Assembly (NCBI RefSeq): GCF_000614205.1
Contig: NZ_BAKN01000029.1
Coordinates: forward strand, 1-33,753
Length of the DNA: 33,753 nt
From: Hoylesella saccharolytica JCM 17484
Lineage (GTDB): Bacteria; Bacteroidota; Bacteroidia; Bacteroidales; Bacteroidaceae
Reading direction: 5' to 3'
Shown piece by piece: positions 1-6,950 of the stretch (within the stretch, counting starts at the first letter, position 1; each line of letters begins with the position of its first letter). A program made the position numbers and the translations under genes. The notes under the pieces are model-generated. The model ran no database searches and was not told the origin of the DNA. It saw nothing but the letters and a program-made list of their open reading frames with translations.

Positions 1-144
1 AAAATAAGATGGAAATTTGAACTGCCGGGCATAAGTTTCAAGAAGTTCTGCTGTTGTATGAACTCCTTCAAGGACAAGTGAAAAGACTTCCGGATCAGAA
101 ACGTCTACGTCATCCTCGTAATAATAAAAAATGTCTTTAACCAT
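1..144 (-). CDS. Barstar-like protein, partial (first copy, cut by window edge)
   Basis: This is the N-terminal 48 codons of a second barstar-family gene, reading leftward off the window. It begins at the ATG at 142-144, four bases after the stop of the secreted protein gene to its right, so the two are probably cotranscribed. Its DNA matches 1451-1594, inside the complete barstar-like gene, at 138 of 144 positions, and the match ends just past the start codon. Barstar-family proteins bind and block a partner RNase toxin. The visible part covers the first strand and helix and ends at FPSYF, just before the conserved GxNWDAL segment, so the diagnostic motif is inferred from its paralogue. Function as an immunity protein is inference; the toxin partner is not in view. 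Confidence 0.75.
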   Translation of the reverse strand, partial: MVKDIFYYYEDDVDVSDPEVFSLVLEGVHTTAELLETYARQFKFPSYF

Positions 145-148
145 ATTT

Positions 149-970
149 TTAGGGTTTAAATTGAATAAATGTTTCATAATGATCAGGGCTATAATACTGT
201 ATGTTGTCAAACAAAGTAACTATATTCGCACTTGTGCACTTTTGTTTGACAACATACATAAAATAGTACTCATAAAGGGCTCTATTTTTCATATAATCGT
301 CTAATTTATATTCTTGCATCTCAACAATTCTGTAGACATACACTTCATTATTGATTACATACAAAATCGTATTCATACCTTCCAAGTCTGGACAGAACAA
401 TAGATACTTCGGATGTTTACGCATTATTCTTCTAAAAGCCTTAGGAGCTTTCCTTGCATGCTTTCGTGAGAAAGTTCTATAACCAGAATCTTTCCAACTA
501 TATTCTCCGTCATTACAATATACGTATAGACGTCCTTTATATCTTTTGTCGAAATAAAAAAGATTAAAAGCCAATCTTCCTGTATCCACTTGCAATGTTC
601 GTTCATCTTTCACCTTTAAATTCAAAACAAAAATAGCCATTTCTGATTTTACTTCATTTACAAATTCTTTTATCCATTGAGCAGTCATGGTATGACCTCT
701 CTGGATATATTTCGAACATATACTATCAACGCTATTGTATTTTTGTATGTCACCTAAAGTAGCACTATCGGTACGAATAATGCCTAAGAATTTATCAGTA
801 TTCTTATCCATTTTATCAAACGATTTTGCATATGATAATATCATTTTATCAATATAAGAAGCTGTATCTATATTGCTATAAGCATATTCTATCTGCTCTG
901 TCAATGTCTGAGCTTTTGAAATGCTCAGAAACAGACAGCTCATGATGAAAATTAAACCTATTCTTTTCAT
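149..970 (-). CDS. Secreted protein of unknown function, 273 aa
   Basis: I do not recognise this family. Residues 1-20 form a typical signal peptide (charged start, hydrophobic stretch, SISKA-Q cleavage site) with no lipobox cysteine, so the protein is probably periplasmic or exported. The mature part is rich in Tyr, Lys and Asp. A basic patch near residues 168-185 (RKHARKAPKAFRRIMRKH) is followed by a likely beta-rich C-terminal half ending YETFIQFKP. It lies between two barstar-like genes on the same strand, four bases before the second copy. That placement suggests a component of a toxin-immunity array or a cargo gene carried with it, but nothing in the sequence shows enzymatic activity. 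Confidence 0.7.
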   Translation of the reverse strand: MKRIGLIFIMSCLFLSISKAQTLTEQIEYAYSNIDTASYIDKMILSYAKSFDKMDKNTDKFLGIIRTDSATLGDIQKYNSVDSICSKYIQRGHTMTAQWIKEFVNEVKSEMAIFVLNLKVKDERTLQVDTGRLAFNLFYFDKRYKGRLYVYCNDGEYSWKDSGYRTFSRKHARKAPKAFRRIMRKHPKYLLFCPDLEGMNTILYVINNEVYVYRIVEMQEYKLDDYMKNRALYEYYFMYVVKQKCTSANIVTLFDNIQYYSPDHYETFIQFKP

Positions 971-1115
971 ATTTTTTCGTTTCCACGCTTACTTTATACA
1001 GAAACTCCGGATGTTCTTTCAATACAGTTCCTGCAAGAAAACGATATTCATATATTTTTTTGAAGCGTAACTTTTATTTTACTGATGTATTGTTAATGAC
1101 TTTTCCCTTACTCAT
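971..1115 (-). pseudogene. Possible gene remnant between barstar and the secreted protein
   Basis: The barstar stop codon overlaps an ATG (TGATG at 1113-1117), the usual arrangement of translationally coupled genes. That ATG opens only 13 codons before a TAA at 1074-1076. The same frame then stays open past the next gene's start and encodes protein-like sequence (FKKIYEYRFLAGTVLKEH, then PEFLYKVSVETKKYEKN). This may be a small gene broken by a nonsense change or a sequencing error, or the tail of an older gene. The alternative is chance. No family is recognised. Confidence 0.25.
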
Positions 1116-1618
1116 CACCTCTTTCCGATTATCTTTTTATACCACTTTATAATGAGGCATAGCGTTTTTGGAGGCTCGGTAAGCGATTGCTCCATAGCCA
1201 ATCGAGAATTGATATCTTGTAATATTTTACCAACCTGATCTTTATTACATTCAGAGAAATACACTTTCATTTGCAAAACATCGGGATATTTTCTCCAAAG
1301 TTCACATATCTCATGCAACACTCTAATATATATCCTCAATTCTGATTCCTCCAATCGCGGCATATCCTTATGAATAATGACAATTCGCTTTTCTTGCATC
1401 CATTCATCTAAGTAACATAAAGAATCTTTCAAAGCATCCCAGTTATATCCAAAATAAGATGGAAAATTGAACTGCCGGGCATAAACTTCGAGAAGTTCTG
1501 CTGTTGTATGAACTCCTTCAAGGACAAGTGAAAAGACTTCCTGATCAGAAACGTCTACGTCATCCTTGTAATAATAAAAAATGTCTTTAACCATATAGGA
1601 AGAAATATCTTTATCCAT
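1115..1618 (-). CDS. Barstar-family protein (probable RNase-toxin immunity)
   Basis: The 167-residue product carries the barstar core: residues 52-71 read FPSYFGYNWDALKDSLCYLD, matching the family pattern of an aromatic-Gly-x-Asn-x-Asp-Ala-Leu turn followed by an acidic helix. Barstars sit in the cytoplasm and cap the active site of barnase-type or other RNase toxins. Here the C-terminus has an extra roughly 60-residue region ending in a basic KKIIGKR. Two starts are possible: Met1 at 1618, or Met9 at 1594. The duplicated copy at 1-144 starts at the position equivalent to Met9, and similarity between the copies stops there, so 1594 may be the real start. No barnase-like toxin gene is visible upstream; it may lie outside the window. 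Confidence 0.75.
   Translation of the reverse strand: MDKDISSYMVKDIFYYYKDDVDVSDQEVFSLVLEGVHTTAELLEVYARQFNFPSYFGYNWDALKDSLCYLDEWMQEKRIVIIHKDMPRLEESELRIYIRVLHEICELWRKYPDVLQMKVYFSECNKDQVGKILQDINSRLAMEQSLTEPPKTLCLIIKWYKKIIGKR
1451..1594. repeat. Direct repeat of 1-144 (barstar gene duplication)
   Basis: Positions 1451-1594 repeat 1-144 with six substitutions and no indels, spaced 1450 bases apart in the same orientation. The window begins inside the left copy, so the true length of the duplication cannot be seen. Its right boundary is sharp, a few bases past the shared start codon. Confidence 0.9.
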
Positions 1619-1725
1619 ATTTCTAACGTTTCAATAGAATGGTATACTCACAATTTAGGGATAGGTTAATAGGCACATCAGCTGTAATACATGTGGTAGA
1701 TTATCTCTTTTTATCTGTCTGCCAT

Positions 1726-2199
1726 CTATTCTCCATAACGTGGCCACATTTTTATTGCCTTCATACTTATATTAGGCGGGTAAGTAAGATACCAGTTTAC
1801 TCGCTGCAAGTCTTGTAAACTTATATCATATCGTATTAAAAACGCATTTCTCGGGTGTCCTTTTCTTGCTTCCAACTTCTTTGCATCAAAAACAAATATC
1901 ATTAATGTATCGTGTGGCAGTACATCAGTATATACAAATTCCCATGAATTACGATTTTTTAATGCTGACTTGTTTATCTCATTTGAAGAAACTTTATATA
2001 TCTGAGGACTTGCAAGTGCACTTCCTACAAAAGTACTAGTATCTGGATAAAATACTGACTCAACAAAATACACGGCATTACTTGATTTATTTTCGAATCG
2101 AATAAAATAGTGGTGATTTTCGTCTTCCACATATCGGCATGAAAAGACTGATAAAGCAAGAAATACTACAATAATGCATCCAAAAATATATTTCATCAT
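1726..2199 (-). CDS. Small lipoprotein of unknown function, 157 aa
   Basis: The N-terminus is a lipoprotein signal: a hydrophobic stretch ending in the lipobox SVFSC, with Cys21 as the lipidation site, so the mature protein is anchored to the envelope. The body has the pattern of a small beta-sandwich: RFENKSSNAVYFVESVFYPDT near residues 35-54, a DVLPHDTLMIFVFDA segment, and NWYLTYPP near residues 136-143. I have the impression of similar small lipoproteins in other Bacteroidales accessory regions, but no function is known to me. It is the first gene of the leftward cluster containing the barstar genes and lies 107 bases upstream of the nearer one. Start may be Met1 or Met2. Confidence 0.75.
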   Translation of the reverse strand: MMKYIFGCIIVVFLALSVFSCRYVEDENHHYFIRFENKSSNAVYFVESVFYPDTSTFVGSALASPQIYKVSSNEINKSALKNRNSWEFVYTDVLPHDTLMIFVFDAKKLEARKGHPRNAFLIRYDISLQDLQRVNWYLTYPPNISMKAIKMWPRYGE

Positions 2200-2689
2200 A
2201 ACTTTTATTGTTTAAGTTCTAAAATATTTATTAATCCAGGTATCAACCAACTCGGACCAAATACGTAATCTCCTCACCTGAACCAGAGCATTCCTTTCTT
2301 TAACACGGATTCATTATCTGAGGAATAATGCCCATGTTTATGTTGAAAAAGGGCGTAGCTTGGGGCTGCATACAAACTGCGTTTGCCATTGACGAAATTG
2401 CATCAATGTAAATACACACAGTTCAGAGATTACATTTATTCAAAGAAAGCACACATACACCCCCAATTTAGGGCTAAGTTAAAATCTTAACATACTTTTT
2501 GCGAATATAGGTATTAAATTTAATTAAACAAGAAAACTATCTATATTTAACACAATTATTTTAATTAAAGATTAAAATATCAAATGGGCGAAGCATTTAA
2601 TAAGTATTTTATGAGGCATTTCTCGCCTATCGAGAAACAAAAGAAAAGGTATATCTCTTGTGGGGGATAGGTTGTTGCTTTATTGAAGA

Positions 2690-2850
2690 AATGCTTTACC
2701 CTTTCATTACAGTCTCTACATCTTTTATCTTTCCATCTTTCTTGTGGCGTTTGTATCTTTTTACCCTTTCACTTTTTTTACTTTATCACCCTTAAATGAC
2801 GTCTGCGTTTTTTGTCTTTTTACTTTCTCATCCTTTCACTTTTCGAAAAA
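2690..2850. repeat. Pyrimidine-rich degenerate short-period tract
   Basis: The plus strand is almost all C and T in units of about 7-8 bases resembling CTTTTTAC, CCTTTCAC and CATCTTT, with one near-repeat of the block CTTTTTAC..TTTCAC (around 2754-2772 and 2817-2840). It looks like a decayed microsatellite. No function can be read from it. Confidence 0.5.
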
Positions 2851-3054
2851 TTGACCAATTTGCATATGTTAAAATCAGGGCGCCTCATTTCAAATGCTTG
2901 CGATAGAAACCAACAAGTTGATGTATGCTTTCAAATACGCCGGTATTTTTCTATTATGGGGAGCGCTGACTATCAGTAAGTTACGTCTTATTTGTTGTTT
3001 TTTGTATTCAAATATCCCCCGTTTTATCCCCTAAAACCGCGTTTTTGGGGTTGC

Positions 3055-3136
3055 AAAAGCATAGCTTTTAGCCCGCAAAAGATGATGTTTTATTAAGTAA
3101 AAGCTATGCTTTCGCAACTCCAAACCTATGCTTTTA
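3055..3136. repeat. Cluster of AAAGCATAGCTTT-type palindromic repeats
   Basis: AAAAGCATAGCTTTTA at 3055-3070 is followed by a decayed copy (AAAAGATGATGTTTT, 3077-3091), the reverse-complement form AAAAGCTATGCTTT at 3099-3112, and CCTATGCTTTTAG at 3125-3137. Spacing is about 22-25 bases. The same motif recurs as a tighter array at 19539-19643, so it is a dispersed intergenic repeat family. Each unit is an inverted repeat AAAGC-N3-GCTTT. Confidence 0.7.
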
Positions 3137-3474
3137 GAAAATCAATGCTTGTTTTTGTCAAAATAAACGCATATTTTTTCGTAGAATTAAAATGTTAATT
3201 GTCAGGAAAAGAGAAAAATTCTATACTTTCTATTTACGGTTTTTGATACCAAAAATCCATAAAATTGAACAATAAATCTGCATCGACCGGGTATAAGAAG
3301 TGCTAATTCGTTCATTCTTTATACCCCGTTTGAGCCACCATGCAGCACACCTCTCTCCTTGAAAGGCGAGATAAAGAGGGGATTACTTACACCGCACTTA
3401 TATAATAAATGGTAAAGAGAAAGCCAAAACTTCTTTTAGAATGTATGTAAAACCTATAATTTTCTATTAAAATG

Positions 3475-3506
3475 TTTGTTAGGATAAAATAAAAATTATA
3501 CTTTTG
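3475..3506 (+). promoter_or_regulatory. Promoter of the Phe/Tyr operon
   Basis: TTTG at 3475-3478 and TACTTTTG at 3499-3506, 20 bases apart, match the Bacteroidetes primary-sigma consensus (TTTG, 19-21, TAnnTTTG) exactly. Transcription would start near 3511-3515 and give a leader RNA of about 255 bases before the first enzyme gene. Confidence 0.75.
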
Positions 3507-3596
3507 CAAGCAGATGGTTCCTGCGTGGCTGTTGGGAGCATGTTTCATGGCATGGAAATACGGTCTGTAGCAATACCTGAAAATTAAGAAAAGCAA

Positions 3597-3674
3597 ATGA
3601 ATAGATTGAACGCATACTTTTATTATTTTTACTTTTACTTTGCAAGGAATTGTGAAGCGGGAAGTTGCGTGTAA
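3597..3674 (+). CDS. Tyr/Phe-rich attenuation leader peptide, 25 aa
   Basis: An ATG at 3597 opens a 25-codon reading frame ending in TAA at 3672-3674. Residues 7-15 are nine aromatic residues in a row (YFYYFYFYF: five Tyr, four Phe), encoded at 3615-3641. Such a run is what a ribosome-stalling leader peptide needs to sense charged tRNA-Phe and tRNA-Tyr. It sits about 85 bases inside the predicted transcript and upstream of an operon making exactly these two amino acids. The second half of the frame (codons 19-22) overlaps the 5' arm of the antiterminator hairpin, so ribosome position decides which hairpin forms. There is no clear Shine-Dalgarno site, as usual in this phylum. The peptide itself probably has no other role. 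Confidence 0.88.
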   Translation: MNRLNAYFYYFYFYFARNCEAGSCV

Positions 3675-3758
3675 ATTTCAACTTATGACAAGAACATCTT
3701 AACAAGAGATAATAACCAAGTCCCGCTTCATAATTATTTGAGGCGGGATTTCTTATTT
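3653..3758 (+). promoter_or_regulatory. Transcription attenuator: competing antiterminator and terminator
   Basis: Arm A (3653-3662, TGAAGCGGGA) is perfectly complementary to arm B (3721-3730, TCCCGCTTCA). Arm B also pairs with arm C (3739-3748, TGAGGCGGGA) through ten pairs with one G-U. B:C has an 8-base loop and is followed by a T-rich run, so it is an intrinsic terminator. A and C differ by one base, so A acts as a decoy for C. A ribosome stalled on the aromatic codons (3615-3641) leaves A free to pair with B, giving read-through. A ribosome that reaches the stop at 3672 covers A, so B:C forms and transcription ends. A smaller hairpin (AAGTTG 3662-3667 with CAACTT 3679-3684) may assist. 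Confidence 0.85.
3721..3758 (+). terminator. Intrinsic terminator of the attenuator
   Basis: Ten-pair stem (3721-3730 with 3739-3748), 8-base loop TAATTATT, then TTTCTTATTT. It ends nine bases before the pheA start codon, so it can only act as a conditional (attenuating) terminator of this operon. Confidence 0.85.
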
Positions 3759-3767
3759 AAAAGACTT

Positions 3768-4613
3768 ATGAAGAGAATAGCCATTCAAGGTATTGCCGGT
3801 TCATTTCATGACATTGCGGCACACCAGTATTTTGAGGGCGAGCAAGTGCAAACCTTGTGCAGTGCTACCTTTGAAGAGGTGTTTGAACGGATAGCCAACG
3901 ATCCAACCGTTATCGGTATGGTGGCGATTGAAAATACTATTGCGGGTTCGTTGTTGCATAATTATGAGCTGTTGAGAGCATCGGGAACAACCATTGTGGG
4001 CGAGCATAAACTGCACATTCAACATTCTATTTGCTGTCTGCCCGACGATGATTGGACCACTATCAGCGAGGTATATTCGCATCCGGTAGCCTTAATGCAG
4101 TGTCGCGAATTTCTTTCTCGACATCCCGATTTGAAAGCTGTTGAGGCGGAAGATACGGCTGGAGCGGCAGAATATATCAGCCGAAACAGGCGTCGAGGAT
4201 GTGCCGCCATTTGCAATTCGTCGGCTGCACGACTGTATGGTATGAAGGTCTTGGAAGACCAAATCGAAGATAATAAGCATAATTTTACCCGTTTTCTGGT
4301 GGTATGCAGTCCGCATAAAGCAGATTTTTTGCGTGCAGAAGAAGCTACAAACAAGTCGAGTTTAGTGTTTTCTCTTCCCCATGAAGAGGGCAGTCTCTCT
4401 AAAATACTCACCATTCTGTCGTTTTACAATATCAACTTAACTAAGATACAGTCGTTGCCAGTTATTGGGCACGAGTGGGAATATCTGTTTTATGTAGACG
4501 TAACATTTACCGATTTGATACGTTATCATCAAAGCATAGACGCCATTATACCGTTAACAAAAAAACTAAAAATATTAGGAGAATACCGTGATGGAAAACA
4601 ACCAAAAGATTAA
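3768..4613 (+). CDS. pheA: Prephenate dehydratase
   Basis: Converts prephenate to phenylpyruvate, the committed step to phenylalanine; cytoplasmic. The 281-residue protein has the catalytic domain with GSFHDIAA (11-18), ENTIAGS (55-61) and the hallmark NFTRF (172-176), then a C-terminal ACT regulatory domain from about residue 197. It has no chorismate mutase domain; that activity sits on the DAHP synthase in the same operon. In the ACT domain the Phe-binding ESRP motif of the classical enzyme reads QSLP (228-231) and the GALV region reads GSLS, so feedback behaviour may differ. I chose the ATG at 3768: a TTG start at 3738 would lie at the edge of the terminator hairpin. The gene overlaps the next one by 23 bases. 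Confidence 0.93.
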   Translation: MKRIAIQGIAGSFHDIAAHQYFEGEQVQTLCSATFEEVFERIANDPTVIGMVAIENTIAGSLLHNYELLRASGTTIVGEHKLHIQHSICCLPDDDWTTISEVYSHPVALMQCREFLSRHPDLKAVEAEDTAGAAEYISRNRRRGCAAICNSSAARLYGMKVLEDQIEDNKHNFTRFLVVCSPHKADFLRAEEATNKSSLVFSLPHEEGSLSKILTILSFYNINLTKIQSLPVIGHEWEYLFYVDVTFTDLIRYHQSIDAIIPLTKKLKILGEYRDGKQPKD

Positions 4614-5778
4614 CATCGTGCCTGCCGAACGCCTGTCGTTGGTTCAGGAATACTATTTCAGTAGAAAACTAAAAGAGGTGGCACAACTCAATGCCGCCGG
4701 AAAAGATATTATCAGTTTGGCAATAGGGTCGCCCGATATGCCCCCATCCAGCCAAACAATCAACAAGTTGTGTGAGGTAGCACGCCAACCTAACGCACAT
4801 GGCTATCAGCCTACGAAGGGAACCCCCGAACTGCTTGAAGCAATGGCGGGCTTTTACAGCCGTTGGTATGGGGTAAAACTCGATCCGCAGACCGAAATAT
4901 TACCCCTTATCGGCAGTAAAGAAGGCATTTTGCACGTTACGTTGGCATTGGTAAATCCGGGTGATGAGGTATTGGTGCCCAATCCGGGATATCCCACTTA
5001 CACCTCGTTGAGCAAGTTACTTGGTGCTAAAATTGTGAATTATAACTTGCTTGAAGACAACGGGTGGCAACCCGATTTTGAGAAATTGGAGAGTAAAGAT
5101 CTGAGAAAGGTGAAGTTGATGTGGACCAATTATCCCCATATGCCTACTGGAGGAAAAGCCCGCATGAAAACTTATGAACGGTTGGTGGCATTTGCCAAGC
5201 AGCATAACATTGTGGTTGTAAACGATAACCCGTATTCGTTTATTCTGAACGAACAGCACCTATCGCTGTTGCAAGTTGAAGGCGCAAAAGACTGTTGCAT
5301 AGAGTTTAACTCGATGAGTAAGAGCCATAACATGCCCGGATGGAGGGTAGGACTGTGTGCTACCAATGCCACGCTGATTTCTTGGATACTGAAAGTAAAA
5401 AGCAATATTGATAGTGGAACCTTTCGCGGCATTCAGTTGGCAGCGGCAGAAGCATATAATGAAAATACCGCCGAGTGGCATCGCGAAGCCAATATTGAGG
5501 TTTATCGAAGGCGTAGGCTTATCGCCGAGCGCATCATGACAGTGCTGGGATGTACTTTTGACACAGCGCAGGTTGGAATGTTTTTATGGGGAAAAATTCC
5601 CGATACGTATGCCGATGCAGAAGAATTGACCGAACGTGTATTGCATGAAGCCCGTGTTTTTATTACCCCCGGATTTATTTTCGGTAGCAACGGAAGCCGA
5701 TACATCCGCATTTCGCTTTGCACAAAGGACGAGAAAATGGAAGAAGCTTTGCAGCGTTGCGCAGTTATTCGTTCCTGA
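4591..5778 (+). CDS. Class I/II PLP-dependent aminotransferase (aromatic amino acid branch)
   Basis: Fold-type I aminotransferase of 395 residues. The Schiff-base lysine is Lys244 in SMSKSHNMPGWRVG, with the downstream conserved Arg in GWRVG, the NPGYPTY segment near residue 131, and the C-terminal arginine that binds the substrate carboxylate in YIRISLC. Given its place between prephenate dehydratase and DAHP synthase, it most likely transaminates phenylpyruvate and 4-hydroxyphenylpyruvate to Phe and Tyr; substrate is inferred from context. It starts inside the end of pheA (ATG at 4591; a GTG at 4588 is also possible), so translation is probably coupled. Related enzymes also act as aspartate or LL-diaminopimelate aminotransferases, which remains an alternative. 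Confidence 0.88.
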   Translation: MENNQKINIVPAERLSLVQEYYFSRKLKEVAQLNAAGKDIISLAIGSPDMPPSSQTINKLCEVARQPNAHGYQPTKGTPELLEAMAGFYSRWYGVKLDPQTEILPLIGSKEGILHVTLALVNPGDEVLVPNPGYPTYTSLSKLLGAKIVNYNLLEDNGWQPDFEKLESKDLRKVKLMWTNYPHMPTGGKARMKTYERLVAFAKQHNIVVVNDNPYSFILNEQHLSLLQVEGAKDCCIEFNSMSKSHNMPGWRVGLCATNATLISWILKVKSNIDSGTFRGIQLAAAEAYNENTAEWHREANIEVYRRRRLIAERIMTVLGCTFDTAQVGMFLWGKIPDTYADAEELTERVLHEARVFITPGFIFGSNGSRYIRISLCTKDEKMEEALQRCAVIRS

Positions 5779-5883
5779 AAGAAACCGTAGAAAGGGCATT
5801 TAATCCTGTACACCTATTTATATATATAACAAACAATCGGGCCGTTTTCTTTTTAAGGAACAGCTCTTTAATATAGAATTAAT

Positions 5884-6948
5884 ATGGAATTAGACTTATT
5901 ACCCTTGAATTTGCCAAGTGATAATGAACGGCCTATCGTGATGGCGGGCCCTTGTTCGGCAGAAACAGAAGAACAAGTGATGAGTACAGCTCGGATGTTG
6001 GCACAGAGAGGGTGCCACATGTTCCGTGCCGGCGTGTGGAAACCTCGTACTAAACCGGGCGGATTTGAAGGGCATGGTGAGATGGCTTTACCGTGGCTCG
6101 AAGCGGTAAAGGCGGAAACGGGCATGTTGATAGGTACTGAAGTGGCTACCCCCGAACACGTAGAACTTTGTCTGAAACACGGCATTGACATCCTCTGGAT
6201 TGGTGCCAGAACCACTGCTAACCCTTTTGCCATGCAGGGGTTGGCCGATAGTTTGAAAGGTGTAGATGTTCCGGTATTTGTGAAAAACCCCGTTAACCCC
6301 GATATCGAATTGTGGATAGGCGGGATGGAACGGATCAATCAGGCCGGTGTTAAACGTATGGCAGCAATTCATCGAGGGTTTTCGAGCTACGATAACAAGA
6401 TGTATCGCAATACGCCTATGTGGCAAATCCCCTTGGAATTGCGTCGTCGCATTCCACATCTGCCCATCATCTGCGACCCCAGTCATATCGGCGGTCGCCG
6501 TGAATTGATTGCCCCGCTGTGCCAGCAGGCAATGGATTTGGGTTTTGACGGATTGATTGTGGAAAGCCATTGCAACCCTGATAAGGCATGGAGCGATGCC
6601 AAACAGCAGGTAACACCCGATGTTCTCGACTATATTTTATCGCTTTTGGTGGTGCGCGATGAGAAGACAACGACAGAAGGGATCGGGCAGTTGCGCGGTC
6701 AGATAGACGAATTAGACAATCAGTTGATGGAGCTATTGGCGAAGCGTATGCGGGTATGTCGCGAAATAGGCCAATATAAAAAGGAGCACAATATGACCGT
6801 TTTTCAAGCCAATCGCTATAATGAGATATTGGAAAAACGCGGTGCACAAGGTGCACTTTGCGGTATGGATCCCGAATTTATCGCAACTGTCTTTGAGAGT
6901 ATTCACGAAGAATCGGTGCGCCAACAAATAGAGATTATCAATAAATAA
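5884..6948 (+). CDS. Bifunctional 3-deoxy-7-phosphoheptulonate synthase / chorismate mutase
   Basis: The N-terminal 260 residues are a type I-beta DAHP synthase, which condenses phosphoenolpyruvate and erythrose 4-phosphate to start the shikimate pathway: MAGPCSAE (20-27, metal cysteine), KPRTKPGGFEG (53-63), the KNP segment, and CDPSHIGG. From about residue 265 follows an AroQ-type chorismate mutase helix bundle (QLRGQIDELDNQLMELLAKR), which makes prephenate. The fusion with the mutase at the C-terminus is known from Bacteroidales such as Porphyromonas; in that enzyme the mutase also mediates inhibition by prephenate. It thus supplies the substrate of both flanking genes (pheA, tyrA). A 105-base gap separates it from the aminotransferase gene with no obvious terminator. 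Confidence 0.93.
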   Translation: MELDLLPLNLPSDNERPIVMAGPCSAETEEQVMSTARMLAQRGCHMFRAGVWKPRTKPGGFEGHGEMALPWLEAVKAETGMLIGTEVATPEHVELCLKHGIDILWIGARTTANPFAMQGLADSLKGVDVPVFVKNPVNPDIELWIGGMERINQAGVKRMAAIHRGFSSYDNKMYRNTPMWQIPLELRRRIPHLPIICDPSHIGGRRELIAPLCQQAMDLGFDGLIVESHCNPDKAWSDAKQQVTPDVLDYILSLLVVRDEKTTTEGIGQLRGQIDELDNQLMELLAKRMRVCREIGQYKKEHNMTVFQANRYNEILEKRGAQGALCGMDPEFIATVFESIHEESVRQQIEIINK

Positions 6949-6950
6949 AG

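Larger units (their letters stand above)
2200..3474. other. Non-coding region between the immunity cluster and the aromatic operon
   Basis: No convincing coding region on either strand over about 1.27 kb. It holds a motif CAATTTAGGG (2464-2473) also present at 1651-1660, an AT-rich stretch (2490-2580), a pyrimidine-rich tract (about 2690-2850), short palindromic repeats (3055-3136) and an imperfect hairpin (3289-3326, GGGTATAA pairing with TTATACCC, no T-run after it). A sequence resembling a -7 box (TACTTTTTGC near 2493-2502) faces right but precedes no gene. A small RNA cannot be excluded. Confidence 0.6.

Noticed and set aside
3289..3326. Hairpin GGGTATAA/TTATACCC as a terminator or riboswitch
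   Set aside because: No T-run follows, it lies upstream of the predicted promoter, and the 15-base loop and short stem match no riboswitch class I know.
3514..3570. An 18-codon frame (MVPAWLLGACFMAWKYGL) at the 5' end of the aromatic operon leader
   Set aside because: It starts almost at the predicted transcription start, has only two Trp and scattered aromatics, and is not positioned to influence the attenuator arms. The downstream frame at 3597 explains the regulation far better. Conservation could revive it.
3387..3705. Minus-strand frames of 69 codons over the aromatic leader
   Set aside because: They are the reverse complement of the promoter, leader peptide and attenuator and show no protein-like pattern.
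3738..3767. TTG-initiated N-terminal extension of prephenate dehydratase
   Set aside because: It would begin within the 3' edge of the terminator hairpin and adds ten residues not seen in the family; the ATG at 3768 directly precedes the conserved first strand.
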